15,123 nt of DNA from JBFKUL01 sp041635755 (GCA_041635755.1 JBFKUL010000047.1:1-15123); one strand, 5' to 3'. Positions 6,285 through 13,284 are shown, counted from the stretch's first letter. Notes: a model not told the origin generated them from the sequence alone. Program-made: numbers and translations.

Positions 6285-7291
6285 CACCAGCTCCGGCGCG
6301 AGACCGCGAACAGCCACAGGAAGAACGGCGTGCCGACGAGCGCGGTGAGCACGCCCGGCGGCAGCTCCACCGAGACCAGGGTGCGGGCAAGCGTGTCCAC
6401 GGCCAACAGAAACGCGGCGCCAAGCATCATGGCAAGCGGCAGCAGGCGGCCGAAGTCCGGGCCGACGAGCAGACGCGCGGCATGCGGCACGAGCAGCCCG
6501 ACCCAGCCGATGACGCCGGCCAGCGCAACCGCGGCGGCGGTCATCAAGGTCGCGGCGACGATCACCACCGTACGCAGCGTGCGCGTGTCGACCCCGAGCG
6601 CGCGCGCCTCGTCGTCGGGCAACGCGAGCAGGTTCATGCGCCAGCGCAGCAGCAGCATCGGCACCAGCCCCGCCAGTACCAGGGGCGCGGCTACCGCGAG
6701 ATCGCGCGGCGCGATGGCCGCAAGGCTGCCCAGCAGCCAGAACGTGATCGCCGGGAGCGTGCCCGCCGGATCGGCGGCGATCTTGAGCAGCGAGAGTGCG
6801 GCGCCCAGCAGCGTACCGATAATGACGCCGGTCAGCACCAGCGCGAGCAGCGGGTCGTGGCCGCGCAGGCGCGCGCCGATCCAGACCACCAGGCCGACGG
6901 CGAGTATTCCGCCCGCGAACGCAAGCGCCTGCGTTGCGAGCGGGCCGAGCGCGAATAGAAGCGCCGCGGCCGCGCCGAGCGCGGCGCCGCTTGAGACACC
7001 GAGGATGTCGGGCGAGACCAGCGGATTGCGGAACAGTCCCTGGTAGGCGCTGCCAGCGGCGGCGAGCGCCGCGCCCACGAGCAGCGCGGCAAGTACCCGC
7101 GGGCCGCGCACTTGGAACACGACCGACTCGACGTTGGGTTCGAGTGCATGCACGCTGCCGGAGAGCTTCGCACCCAGGAGCGTCGCGAGCTCGGCCACCG
7201 ATACCGGAAAGCGCCCGACCGCCAGCGCGAGCGCGGCAAGCGCAAGCAGCACCGCGCCCGAAAGCAGGTACGCGAGGGCGTGACGAGGCAT
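6284..7291 (-). CDS. molB: FecCD/BtuC-family ABC permease (MolB-like)
   Basis: A 335-residue integral membrane permease with about ten hydrophobic segments. Family signatures are RGPRVLAALLVGAALAAAG (62-80), YQGLFRNPLVSPDILGVSSG (83-102) and GVIGWVGLLVPHAARLL (259-275); PPGVLTALVGTPFFLWLF (311-328) is the usual C-terminal helix. I chose ATG at 7291, which forms TGATG with the modC stop, the same arrangement as its other end; a TTG at 7300 would add three residues. Permeases of this family move metal chelates (siderophore, heme, cobalamin) or, in MolBCA, molybdate and tungstate. No BtuF/FecB/MolA-type binding protein is encoded beside it. Placement between modC and an ATPase in one operon suggests an oxyanion substrate; this is inference and the symbol is tentative. 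Confidence 0.85.
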   Translation of the reverse strand: MPRHALAYLLSGAVLLALAALALAVGRFPVSVAELATLLGAKLSGSVHALEPNVESVVFQVRGPRVLAALLVGAALAAAGSAYQGLFRNPLVSPDILGVSSGAALGAAAALLFALGPLATQALAFAGGILAVGLVVWIGARLRGHDPLLALVLTGVIIGTLLGAALSLLKIAADPAGTLPAITFWLLGSLAAIAPRDLAVAAPLVLAGLVPMLLLRWRMNLLALPDDEARALGVDTRTLRTVVIVAATLMTAAAVALAGVIGWVGLLVPHAARLLVGPDFGRLLPLAMMLGAAFLLAVDTLARTLVSVELPPGVLTALVGTPFFLWLFAVSRRSW

Positions 7292-8379
7292 CAGGCCCAA
7301 CCCACGCTATGACGGTCGATCGCCACGGCCTTGACGAGCGCGTACACCGGACGCCCCGGCGCCAGAGAGAGCGCGGCGACCGACTTGCGCGTGATGCGTG
7401 CGAGCAGCACGGTGCCCGCGACATCGATCTGCACGTCGACACTCGCGCCGGATGACTCGCCGAGCGCCTTGATCGTGCCCGGCAGCACATTGAGCACGCT
7501 GATCGCTTCGGGCCGCACGGTGGCGAGCGACACGTCGCGGGCGCGCACCCGTACCCGGACCTGCTCGCCGATCAGCGCATCGACGTCCGGGGCATAGAGC
7601 GAGCCGCCGGCGAACTCGAGTCGCGTGAGCCCGTTTTCGAGATCCTGCTCGGCGACGCGCGCCTCGAGCACCGCGCCGCCCTCGAAGCGGCCGAGAAACG
7701 GGCGCAGCTCCATTCGTGCCATGGCCTCGCGCATCGGCCCGGCATCGAGCACGCGACCCTCGGAGAGCAGCACCACGGTGTCGGCAATGCGTACCACCTC
7801 GTCGATCGAGTGGCTGACGTAGACGATCGGAATCCCGGTCTCGTCGCGCAGCCGCTCGACGTAATAGAGGATCTCGCCCTTGCGCTCGGTATCGAGCGAG
7901 GCGAGCGGCTCGTCCATCAGCAGCAGGCGCGGATCGGCGAGCAGCGCACGCCCGATCGCTACGCGCTGCTTCTCGCCGCCGGACAGATCCTGCGGATGGC
8001 GCGCCAGCGCGTCGCCCAGTCCGAGCAGCGTTACGACGTCGTCCAGGCGCGCCTGCGCGCCGCGTCGTCCGAATCGCCTGCCGTAGAGCAGATTCTGTCG
8101 CACCGTGAAGTGTGGCAGCAGCCGGCCCTCCTGGAACACGTAGCCCAGGCGCCGGCGATGCACCGGCACGTCGATGCCGGTTGCTGCGTCGAACAGCGTC
8201 TCGCCGTCGATGGCGATGCGCCCGCGCTCCGGACGCATCAGTCCGGCGATCGCGTTGAGCACGCTGGTCTTGCCGGAACCCGAGCGGCCGAAAAGCGCGG
8301 TGACGCGTCCCCCAGTCGCAAACTCGGCCTCGAGCGCGAACGCACCGAGTCGCTTGGCGATGGCGACTTCGAGGCTCAT
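7291..8379 (-). CDS. modC: molybdate ABC transporter ATP-binding protein
   Basis: ATPase of the molybdate importer, 362 residues, the usual ModC length. The nucleotide-binding domain has Walker A GRSGSGKT (31-38), Q-loop YVFQEGRLLPHFTV (80-93, the family-typical form), signature LSGGEKQR (132-139), Walker B LLLMDEP (152-158) and switch His190 (YVSHSIDEV). The C-terminal part (about 290-356: EAISVLNVLPGTI and KSVAALSLAPGRPVYALVKAVAI) is a TOBE/Mop oxyanion-binding domain, which in this family can bind molybdate or tungstate and inhibit transport when the ion is plentiful. The ATG at 8379 overlaps the modB stop by ATGA (8376-8379); the reading frame is open further upstream, but that part lies over modB and reads as low-quality protein. 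Its stop overlaps the FecCD permease start (TGATG). Confidence 0.95.
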   Translation of the reverse strand: MSLEVAIAKRLGAFALEAEFATGGRVTALFGRSGSGKTSVLNAIAGLMRPERGRIAIDGETLFDAATGIDVPVHRRRLGYVFQEGRLLPHFTVRQNLLYGRRFGRRGAQARLDDVVTLLGLGDALARHPQDLSGGEKQRVAIGRALLADPRLLLMDEPLASLDTERKGEILYYVERLRDETGIPIVYVSHSIDEVVRIADTVVLLSEGRVLDAGPMREAMARMELRPFLGRFEGGAVLEARVAEQDLENGLTRLEFAGGSLYAPDVDALIGEQVRVRVRARDVSLATVRPEAISVLNVLPGTIKALGESSGASVDVQIDVAGTVLLARITRKSVAALSLAPGRPVYALVKAVAIDRHSVGWA

Positions 8380-9065
8380 GCGCTCTGCGTGCGGCGGCGC
8401 GCGCGCCGCAGCAGCAGCTCCGAGCCGATCAGGGCGGCGAGCGAAAGCACGATCGACAGCACGCACAGGCGCAGCGCCTGCGCGTCGCCCCCGGGCACCT
8501 GGGTGAGGCCGTAGATGGCGAGTGGCAGGGTCTGCGTTTCGCCCGGAATATTGGAGACGAAGGTAATGGTGGCGCCGAACTCGCCCAGGCTGCGCGCGAA
8601 GGCAAGCAGCATGCCGTTTAGCACGCCCGGCGCGATGAGGGGCAGGGTGACGGTGGCAAACACCGCCAGCGGTCCCGCGCCGAGCGTCGCCGCGGCGGCT
8701 TCGAGCCTGCGGTCGACCGCTTCGATCGCCTGGCGCATGGCGCGCACCGCGAGCGGCAGCCCCATCACCGCCGCGGCGAGCGCCGCGCCGGTCCAGCGGA
8801 ACGCGAATACGATGCCGAGCTGGTCCTCGAGAAAAGCGCCGATCGGCCCGCTGCGCCCGAAGCCGACCAGCAGCAGGTACCCGATCACCACTGGCGGCAG
8901 CACGAGCGGCAGATGGATCACGCCGTCGAGCAGCGTCTTGCCCGGAAACTCGGCGCGCGCGAGCAGCATGGCGAGACCCAGGGCCACCGGCAGGCTCGCG
9001 AGCATGCTCCAGAACGCGACCTTGAGGCTCAGGCCGAGGATCTCGAGTTCGGCGGCGGAGAGCAT
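8376..9065 (-). CDS. modB: molybdate ABC transporter permease
   Basis: Membrane channel subunit of the molybdate importer, 229 residues, normal for ModB. It has about five to six hydrophobic segments, PLVLPPVVIGYLLL (53-66), the cytoplasmic EAA loop LEAAAATLGAGPLAVFATVT (121-140) that contacts ModC, and the conserved ARSLGEFGATITF (157-169) and GETQTLPLAIY (175-185). The start at 9065 follows the modA stop by 7 bases; the frame is open upstream into modA, but the extra residues have no membrane character and belong to the modA shadow frame. Its end overlaps modC by ATGA, so translation of the two is likely coupled, as expected for partners made in fixed ratio. Confidence 0.95.
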   Translation of the reverse strand: MLSAAELEILGLSLKVAFWSMLASLPVALGLAMLLARAEFPGKTLLDGVIHLPLVLPPVVIGYLLLVGFGRSGPIGAFLEDQLGIVFAFRWTGAALAAAVMGLPLAVRAMRQAIEAVDRRLEAAAATLGAGPLAVFATVTLPLIAPGVLNGMLLAFARSLGEFGATITFVSNIPGETQTLPLAIYGLTQVPGGDAQALRLCVLSIVLSLAALIGSELLLRRARRRTQSA

Positions 9066-9072
9066 GGCGCGC

Positions 9073-9822
9073 TCAGTGTATCCGGGCGAAGCCGTGGTTC
9101 TCGAAGATGCGCTGCGCGCGTTCGCCGCGCAGGAAATCGGCGAAGGCGTCGGCGCGCCGGTCGGCGCCGCGCACCAGCGCCATCGGATACACGATCGGCG
9201 GGTGCAGCGATGGATCGAAGTGCCCCATCCGGCGTACCTTCGGCTCGGCGTTGACGTCGGTGTCATAGACGATGCCGAGCGGCGCCTCGCCGCGCGCGAC
9301 CAGCGCCAGCGCGGCGCGCACGTTCTCGGCAGAGGCGATGCGGGCTTTCACCTCGTCCCATACGCCGAGCCGCTCGAGCGCACGGCGCGCGTATTTGCCG
9401 GCGGGCACGTGGTCGGGATTGGCGAGCGCGAGCCGCCCGTCGCCGAGCGCCTGTGCGAGCGGCATGCCGGGCCCGATGGCCAGCACCAGCGTGCTGCCCG
9501 GACGCGCGACGAGCACCAGGCGGTTGCCGAGCAGATCCTGGCGCGTGCCGGGAACCAGGAAACCGCGGTCGTGCAGGTAATCCATCCAGTCGCGATCGGC
9601 GGAGATGTATACGCCGACTGGCGCACCGCCCTCGATATGTCGAGCGTGGGCGGAACTGCCGGCATAGGACACCACGGGACGCTCGCCCGGGTACGCCTGG
9701 ACGACTTCGTCGAGCGCGTTGCGCAGGCTCGCCGCGGCGAACACCAGCATCGGGCCCGCCGCCTGCGCCGACGAGACGCCGAGCAGCAGCGCGCAGCCGA
9801 TCACGGCAAGGCGCGAGGGCAT
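9073..9822 (-). CDS. modA: molybdate ABC transporter substrate-binding protein
   Basis: Periplasmic binding protein that captures molybdate (and usually tungstate) for ModBC. The 249-residue protein has a signal peptide MPSRLAVIGCALLLGVSSAQA (1-21). Mature features fit ModA: FAAASLRNALDEV (28-40) with the ligand serine Ser32, SYAGSSAHARHIEGGAPVGV (52-71) with the second ligand serine, YISADRDWMD (72-81), PDHVPAGKYARRALE (136-150), and the SAENVRAALALVARGEAPLG to IVYDTD stretch with Tyr186. The start was chosen at ATG 9822 because it gives a good signal peptide and follows the regulator's stop by two bases (TAG-CG-ATG); a GTG at 9861 would add 13 residues and spoil the signal. A ribosome site is not obvious, so translation may depend on readthrough from the regulator gene. 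ModA rather than a thiosulfate or phosphate binder is well supported by modBC. Confidence 0.94.
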   Translation of the reverse strand: MPSRLAVIGCALLLGVSSAQAAGPMLVFAAASLRNALDEVVQAYPGERPVVSYAGSSAHARHIEGGAPVGVYISADRDWMDYLHDRGFLVPGTRQDLLGNRLVLVARPGSTLVLAIGPGMPLAQALGDGRLALANPDHVPAGKYARRALERLGVWDEVKARIASAENVRAALALVARGEAPLGIVYDTDVNAEPKVRRMGHFDPSLHPPIVYPMALVRGADRRADAFADFLRGERAQRIFENHGFARIH

Positions 9823-9824
9823 CG

Positions 9825-10889
9825 CTAGGGTTGCCCGCCGGAGAGTGCCTGCAGCGTGCACAGCTCACCCGACCCGGTAATGTCGTAGCCGACGAAGCGC
9901 CGCGCGACAAGGCGGAACGCCCGCTCGCCGAGCGCCTCGCGAAAGCGCTCGAGCGCCGGCTCCTCGACCATGCGCGCACGCACCGCGAACCAGTAGTGCT
10001 CGCGGCGCAAGGGAAGAAAATCGAGCCCGAAGCGCGCCGCCGCGGCATGCACGCCGAAGCCCGCGTCGGCACGCCCGGCGGCAACGCTCACGGCGACGGC
10101 GAGGTGGGTGAACTCCTCGTCGCTGTAGCCGCGGATCGCGCCGGCATCCAGCCCCGCCTGCGCGAGCAGTTCGTCGGCCAGGATTCGCGTGCCCGATCCG
10201 CGCTGCCGATTGACCATGCGCACGCCGCGGCGCGCAAGGTCGGCGAGCGAACGAATACGTTTCGGATTGCCGGCAGCCAGCATCAGGCCTTGCTCGCGTT
10301 CGGCGAAACGCACCAGACGGTCGCGCCGGGGATGCAGCCTTGCATGCAGCGGTCCGCCAGGACTCGCCTCGTCGCCGCTCGAGACGTGGAACCCGGCCAT
10401 ATCGGCGCGGCCGGCGACGAAGTCCGCGAGGCTTTCCAGACTGCCCTTGAACTGCAGTTGCAGCGCGAACCGGGCACGGACCGCGGCCGCCTCGGCGAAC
10501 GCCGAGAGCAGTGGATCGTGGCTTGCGGAAAGGCGCAGCGTGCGGGCGTCTGCGCCGCGCTCGGCAGCTCGCACCGAGACCGTGAAGCCAGGCTCCAGGC
10601 GCGTCAACGCCTTCCTGGCCGCGTCGTCGGCGGCGAGCAGCCGCTCGGCGAGCGGGGTGAGGTGCGCGCCGCGGCCGCGCTCGAGCACGACCAGCGCACC
10701 TCCGGCGAGCTCGGCCTGACTGGTCAGCAGGTCCCAGGCCGCGCGGTATGACACGCCGAGGCGCTCGGCGGCGGCGCGCAGCGTCGCCCGGGCGCCGATC
10801 TCGCGCAGGAGCGGCAGCAGCCGGGCGTCCAGCCGGGCACCGCCGTCACCGGCGCGGCGCCAGCCGATATCGGGAATCAGACGCGACAA
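9825..10889 (-). CDS. ModE/LysR-type winged helix regulator with C-terminal periplasmic-binding-protein-like domain
   Basis: A 354-residue transcription regulator. Residues 18-95 are a ModE-like winged helix-turn-helix (LLREIGARATLRAAAERLGVSYRAAWDLL region, then GGALVVLERGRGAHLTPLAERLL). Residues 118-340 are a PBP-like ligand-binding domain of the PF12727 type, recognised by MAGFHVSSG (164-172), MVNRQRGSGTRILADELL (225-242) and AGRADAGFGVHAAAARFGLDFLPL (271-294). It lacks the TOBE/Mop domains by which classical ModE senses molybdate, so this domain may be the oxyanion or cofactor sensor. It heads the mod operon and faces the tup operon, so it probably controls both. The only workable start in frame is TTG at 10889: an in-frame stop lies seven codons upstream and no ATG or GTG occurs between. 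That TTG lies inside an inverted repeat, which suggests autoregulation. The exact signal (Mo, W or both) cannot be told from sequence. Confidence 0.88.
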   Translation of the reverse strand: MSRLIPDIGWRRAGDGGARLDARLLPLLREIGARATLRAAAERLGVSYRAAWDLLTSQAELAGGALVVLERGRGAHLTPLAERLLAADDAARKALTRLEPGFTVSVRAAERGADARTLRLSASHDPLLSAFAEAAAVRARFALQLQFKGSLESLADFVAGRADMAGFHVSSGDEASPGGPLHARLHPRRDRLVRFAEREQGLMLAAGNPKRIRSLADLARRGVRMVNRQRGSGTRILADELLAQAGLDAGAIRGYSDEEFTHLAVAVSVAAGRADAGFGVHAAAARFGLDFLPLRREHYWFAVRARMVEEPALERFREALGERAFRLVARRFVGYDITGSGELCTLQALSGGQP

Positions 10890-10909
10890 TATGCACCACC
10901 ACGCATATT
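10888..10909. promoter_or_regulatory. inverted repeat, candidate operator site 1
   Basis: AATATGC (10888-10894) and GCATATT (10903-10909) form a perfect 7-base inverted repeat around an 8-base spacer. The right arm overlaps the -35 region of the tup promoter, and the left arm covers the TTG start codon of the divergent regulator. Size and position fit binding by a dimeric ModE-type winged helix protein. Confidence 0.72.
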
Positions 10910-10936
10910 ACGAACAGGGCAGACGAGCCTTATGAT
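10908..10936 (+). promoter_or_regulatory. candidate sigma70 promoter of the tup operon
   Basis: TTACGA (10908-10913, 4 of 6 to the -35 consensus) is followed after 17 bases by TATGAT (10931-10936, 5 of 6 to the -10 consensus). The predicted start near 10943 leaves a leader of about 50 bases that contains operator site 2 before tupB. Confidence 0.62.
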
Positions 10937-10960
10937 ACCTCGCGTGCCGGCGATATATGC
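10932..10960 (-). promoter_or_regulatory. candidate promoter of the regulator-mod operon
   Basis: On the minus strand TATCAT (10937-10932, 5 of 6) is a good -10 box, overlapping back to back with the tup -10. The -35 position 17 bases further upstream (10960-10955) reads GCATAT, a poor match, and coincides with the left arm of operator site 2. A weak -35 could mean that an activator is needed. Confidence 0.42.
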
Positions 10961-10974
10961 GGGCATGCGCATAA
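10955..10974. promoter_or_regulatory. inverted repeat, candidate operator site 2
   Basis: ATATGC (10955-10960), an 8-base spacer, then GCATAA (10969-10974): the same half-sites and spacing as site 1 with a single mismatch at the outer base. It can also be read as TATGCG-N6-CGCATA with perfect 6-base arms. It lies between the tup promoter and tupB and over the -35 position of the divergent promoter. The centres of the two sites are 66 bases apart. Confidence 0.66.
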
Positions 10975-10992
10975 GGAGAGGATCCGGGAGCG

Positions 10993-11688
10993 ATGCCCAG
11001 CGCATTCGCCGAGGCTTTCGGCTTGATCGGCTCGTTCGACGCCGGTCTCGCCGGCATCGTCGTGCTCAGCCTCAAGGTCAGCCTGAGCGCGGTGCTGCTC
11101 GCCGCCTTGATCGGTCTGCCGCTTGGCGCGGCGCTCGCCGTGGCGCGCTTTCCCGGCCGGCGCGCCATCATCGTCGCGCTCAACGCGCTCATGGGCCTGC
11201 CGCCGGTCGTGGTCGGGCTGGCGGTGTATCTGCTGCTCTCTCGCGCCGGCCCGCTGGGCGAGCTCGGGCTGCTGTTCACGCCCGGCGCGATGGTGATCGC
11301 GCAGACGCTGCTGGTGCTGCCGATCATCGCTGCGCTCGCGCGCCAGGCCGTCGAGGACGCCTGGGGCGAGTACGAAGAGCAGCTGCGCTCGCTCGGCGTG
11401 CACCCGTTCGGCGCGGCATTGACCCTGCTCTGGGATATCCGCTTCTCGCTGCTCACCGCAGTGCTCGCCGGACTCGGGCGCGCCAGCGCCGAGGTGGGCG
11501 CGGTCATGATCGTCGGCGGCAATATCGACGGCGTGACCCGCGTCATGACCACCGCCATCGCACTCGAAACCTCGAAGGGCGATCTGCCGCTCGCCCTTGC
11601 CCTCGGCATGGTGCTGATTGCGATCGTACTTGCGCTGAACTCCGCCGCCTACCTGGTGAAAGAGGCGGCGCAGCGCCGCTACGGATGA
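10993..11688 (+). CDS. tupB: tungstate ABC transporter permease
   Basis: Membrane subunit of a TupABC-type tungstate importer, 231 residues. About five hydrophobic segments are visible (near 20-50, 58-83, 93-117, 152-175, 197-222). LMGLPPVVVGLAVYLLLSR (66-84) is a TupB hallmark, the ABC-contact loop lies around LRSLGVHPFGAALTLLWDIR (131-150), and GRASAEVGAVMIVGGNIDGV (162-181) with TTAIALETSKGD (186-197) complete the family pattern. The ATG at 10993 follows GGGAG directly and AAGGAGAGG further upstream; the first is rather close and the second rather far, so initiation may be modest. It is the first gene after the divergent control region and overlaps tupC by ATGA. Tungstate rather than molybdate is inferred from TupA. 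Confidence 0.93.
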   Translation: MPSAFAEAFGLIGSFDAGLAGIVVLSLKVSLSAVLLAALIGLPLGAALAVARFPGRRAIIVALNALMGLPPVVVGLAVYLLLSRAGPLGELGLLFTPGAMVIAQTLLVLPIIAALARQAVEDAWGEYEEQLRSLGVHPFGAALTLLWDIRFSLLTAVLAGLGRASAEVGAVMIVGGNIDGVTRVMTTAIALETSKGDLPLALALGMVLIAIVLALNSAAYLVKEAAQRRYG

Positions 11689-12428
11689 AACGCCATTCGA
11701 TCCTGCCGCTGCAGCTCGATGGCGTGTGCTTCGAGGCGGGCGGGCGCGCGATCATCGAGCGCGTCTCGGCCGAGCTCGATGCAGGTCCGAGCACGATTAT
11801 CCTGGGCGCGAACGGTGCCGGCAAGAGCGTGCTGATGCGCCTGTGCCACGGATTGCTTGCGCCAAGCGCCGGCGCCGTGCGCTGGAACGCGACCGAGCGT
11901 CCGGGCGCGGCGCGCCGCCAGGCCATGGTGTTTCAGCGGCCGGTGATGCTGCGCCGCTCGGCGCTCGCCAACATCACCTATGCGCTCACGCTCGCGCGCG
12001 TGCCGCGCGCCGAGCGCGAGCGGCTCGCGATGGAGGCGCTGGAGAGCGTCGGTCTTGCCGCGCTTGCGCAGCGCCCCGCGCGCGTGCTCTCGGGCGGCGA
12101 GCAACAGCGCCTCGCGCTCGCGCGCGCCTGGGCGCTGCACCCGGAGGTGCTGTTTCTCGACGAGCCGACGGCGAGCCTCGATCCGGGAGCGACGCGCGAG
12201 ATCGAGACCGTGATCAAGGCGTTCGACGCCGCCGGCACCAAGATCGTGATGGCGACGCACAACCTCGGCCAGGCGCGCCGCATCGGCGACGAAGTGCTGT
12301 TCCTACACCAAGGGCGGCTGGTCGAGCGAGCGCCGGTGGAGCGATTTTTTTCGAAGCCGGAGTCGGCCGAAGCAAAGGCCTTCATCAAAGGAGAGCTGCC
12401 ATGGGCCGTCGGACGAAACTCGCACTGA
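11685..12428 (+). CDS. tupC: tungstate ABC transporter ATP-binding protein
   Basis: ATPase of the tungstate importer, 247 residues. Walker A GANGAGKS (41-48), Q-loop MVFQRPVMLRRSALANI (81-97, the RPVMLRRS form being usual in TupC), signature LSGGEQQR (135-142), Walker B VLFLDEP (155-161) and switch His192 (ATHNLGQARR) are intact. There is no C-terminal TOBE domain, unlike ModC, so direct trans-inhibition by the oxyanion is not expected. The start overlaps the tupB stop by ATGA (11685-11688), and the gene runs 28 bases into tupA in another frame, so all three are made from one message. Confidence 0.94.
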   Translation: MKRHSILPLQLDGVCFEAGGRAIIERVSAELDAGPSTIILGANGAGKSVLMRLCHGLLAPSAGAVRWNATERPGAARRQAMVFQRPVMLRRSALANITYALTLARVPRAERERLAMEALESVGLAALAQRPARVLSGGEQQRLALARAWALHPEVLFLDEPTASLDPGATREIETVIKAFDAAGTKIVMATHNLGQARRIGDEVLFLHQGRLVERAPVERFFSKPESAEAKAFIKGELPWAVGRNSH

Positions 12429-13225
12429 TCGTGGCGGTTGCGGCGCTGGCCGCGGCGCCACCGTCCGTCGGTGCGCAGGAGCGCTTCATCACCGTTTCCT
12501 CGACCACCTCGACGGAGAACTCGGGCCTGTTCAAGCACCTGCTGCCGATCTTCAAGTCGCACAGCGGCATCGATGTACGGGTCGTGGCGCTCGGTACCGG
12601 GCAGGCGCTCGACATCGGCAGGCGCGGCGACGCCGACGTGGTGTTCGTGCACGACAAGGCGAAGGAGCTGAGGATGGTCGAGGAAGGCTGGTTCGTGAGC
12701 CGGCACGACGTCATGGTCAACGATTTCGCAATCGTCGGTCCGAAAGCGGACCCGGCCGGCATCGCGGGAATGAAGGATGCGGCCGCCGCGCTCGCCCGGA
12801 TTCGCGATGCCGGGGCGGCGTTCGTCTCGCGGGGGGATCGCAGCGGCACGCATGCGGCGGAGCTGCGGCTGTGGCAGGCCGCCAGCATCGAGCCGAGCGA
12901 AGGCCAGGGCAAGTGGTACCGCGAAACCGGATCGGGCATGGGCGCGACACTCAACACCGCGGTTGCCATGAACGCCTACGCGCTGACCGATCGCGGCACC
13001 TGGCTCTCGTTCCGCAATCGCGGCGAGCTGGCGATCGCGGTCGAGGGCGACAAGCGGCTGTTCAACCAATATGGCGTGATGCTTGTCAACCCGGCAAAGC
13101 ACCCGCACGTGAAGCGCGAGGCCGGTGAGGCGTTCATCCGTTGGCTGATCTCGGCCGCGGGGCAGAGCGCGATCGGCGCCTACCGCATCGGCGGCGAGCC
13201 GCTGTTCTTTCCGAATGCCGAGTGA
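12401..13225 (+). CDS. tupA: tungstate ABC transporter substrate-binding protein
   Basis: Periplasmic protein that binds tungstate with high selectivity, 274 residues. The signal peptide spans residues 1-25 (ending VGA, then QERF). TupA ligand-site motifs are all present: VSSTTSTENSGLF (32-44), SRGDRSGTHAAEL (143-155), YRETGSGMGATLN (173-185) and LTDRGTWLSF (195-204). The RGDxSGTH and TDRGTW blocks separate TupA from ModA and WtpA. The ATG at 12401 has AAAGGAGAG upstream and lies inside the end of tupC. The gene order here is tupB-tupC-tupA, with the binding protein last rather than first. Along with the adjacent cofactor genes this argues that the organism makes deliberate use of tungsten, or scavenges it for an enzyme such as the formate dehydrogenase upstream; the enzyme link is inference. 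Confidence 0.95.
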   Translation: MGRRTKLALIVAVAALAAAPPSVGAQERFITVSSTTSTENSGLFKHLLPIFKSHSGIDVRVVALGTGQALDIGRRGDADVVFVHDKAKELRMVEEGWFVSRHDVMVNDFAIVGPKADPAGIAGMKDAAAALARIRDAGAAFVSRGDRSGTHAAELRLWQAASIEPSEGQGKWYRETGSGMGATLNTAVAMNAYALTDRGTWLSFRNRGELAIAVEGDKRLFNQYGVMLVNPAKHPHVKREAGEAFIRWLISAAGQSAIGAYRIGGEPLFFPNAE

Positions 13226-13230
13226 GCCCG

Positions 13231-13265
13231 GGCGCAGCTGCGCCGGTGGGCCGCGATAGCGCGGC
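13231..13265 (+). other. two short GC-rich hairpins after tupA
   Basis: GGCGCAGCTGCGCC (13231-13244) is a perfect 14-base palindrome, and GCCGCG-ATAG-CGCGGC (13250-13265) is a 6-base-pair hairpin with a four-base loop. Neither is followed by a T run, so they are weak terminator candidates; they could protect the 3' end of the tup message or simply reflect high GC content. Confidence 0.4.
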
Positions 13266-13274
13266 TGCTAGAAT
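13266..13274 (+). promoter_or_regulatory. extended -10 promoter directly before mobB
   Basis: TGCTAGAAT is a TGn extended -10 element with TAGAAT matching 5 of 6. There is no convincing -35 (GTGGGC at the expected place). Transcription would start about 13281, only some four bases before the mobB ATG, giving a nearly leaderless message. No ribosome site is visible before that ATG, which agrees. Confidence 0.5.
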
Positions 13275-13284
13275 CCCCGGCGCC

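Noticed and set aside
5508..7291. Cobalamin (BtuCD) transporter
   Set aside because: The family resemblance is shared by all FecCD systems. There is no cobalamin riboswitch-like leader, no TonB receptor and no btuF nearby, while overlapping genes link the pair to modABC. Kept only as an alternative.
10890..10992. Possible molybdenum-cofactor riboswitch in the intergenic region
   Set aside because: The region is only about 103 bases and is mostly taken up by two promoters and two inverted repeats. I could not find the multi-helix layout expected of that RNA, and transcription probably starts well inside it.
13231..13265. Rho-independent terminator after tupA
   Set aside because: The two hairpins are GC-rich but no T run follows either, so I list them only as structures and do not claim termination.
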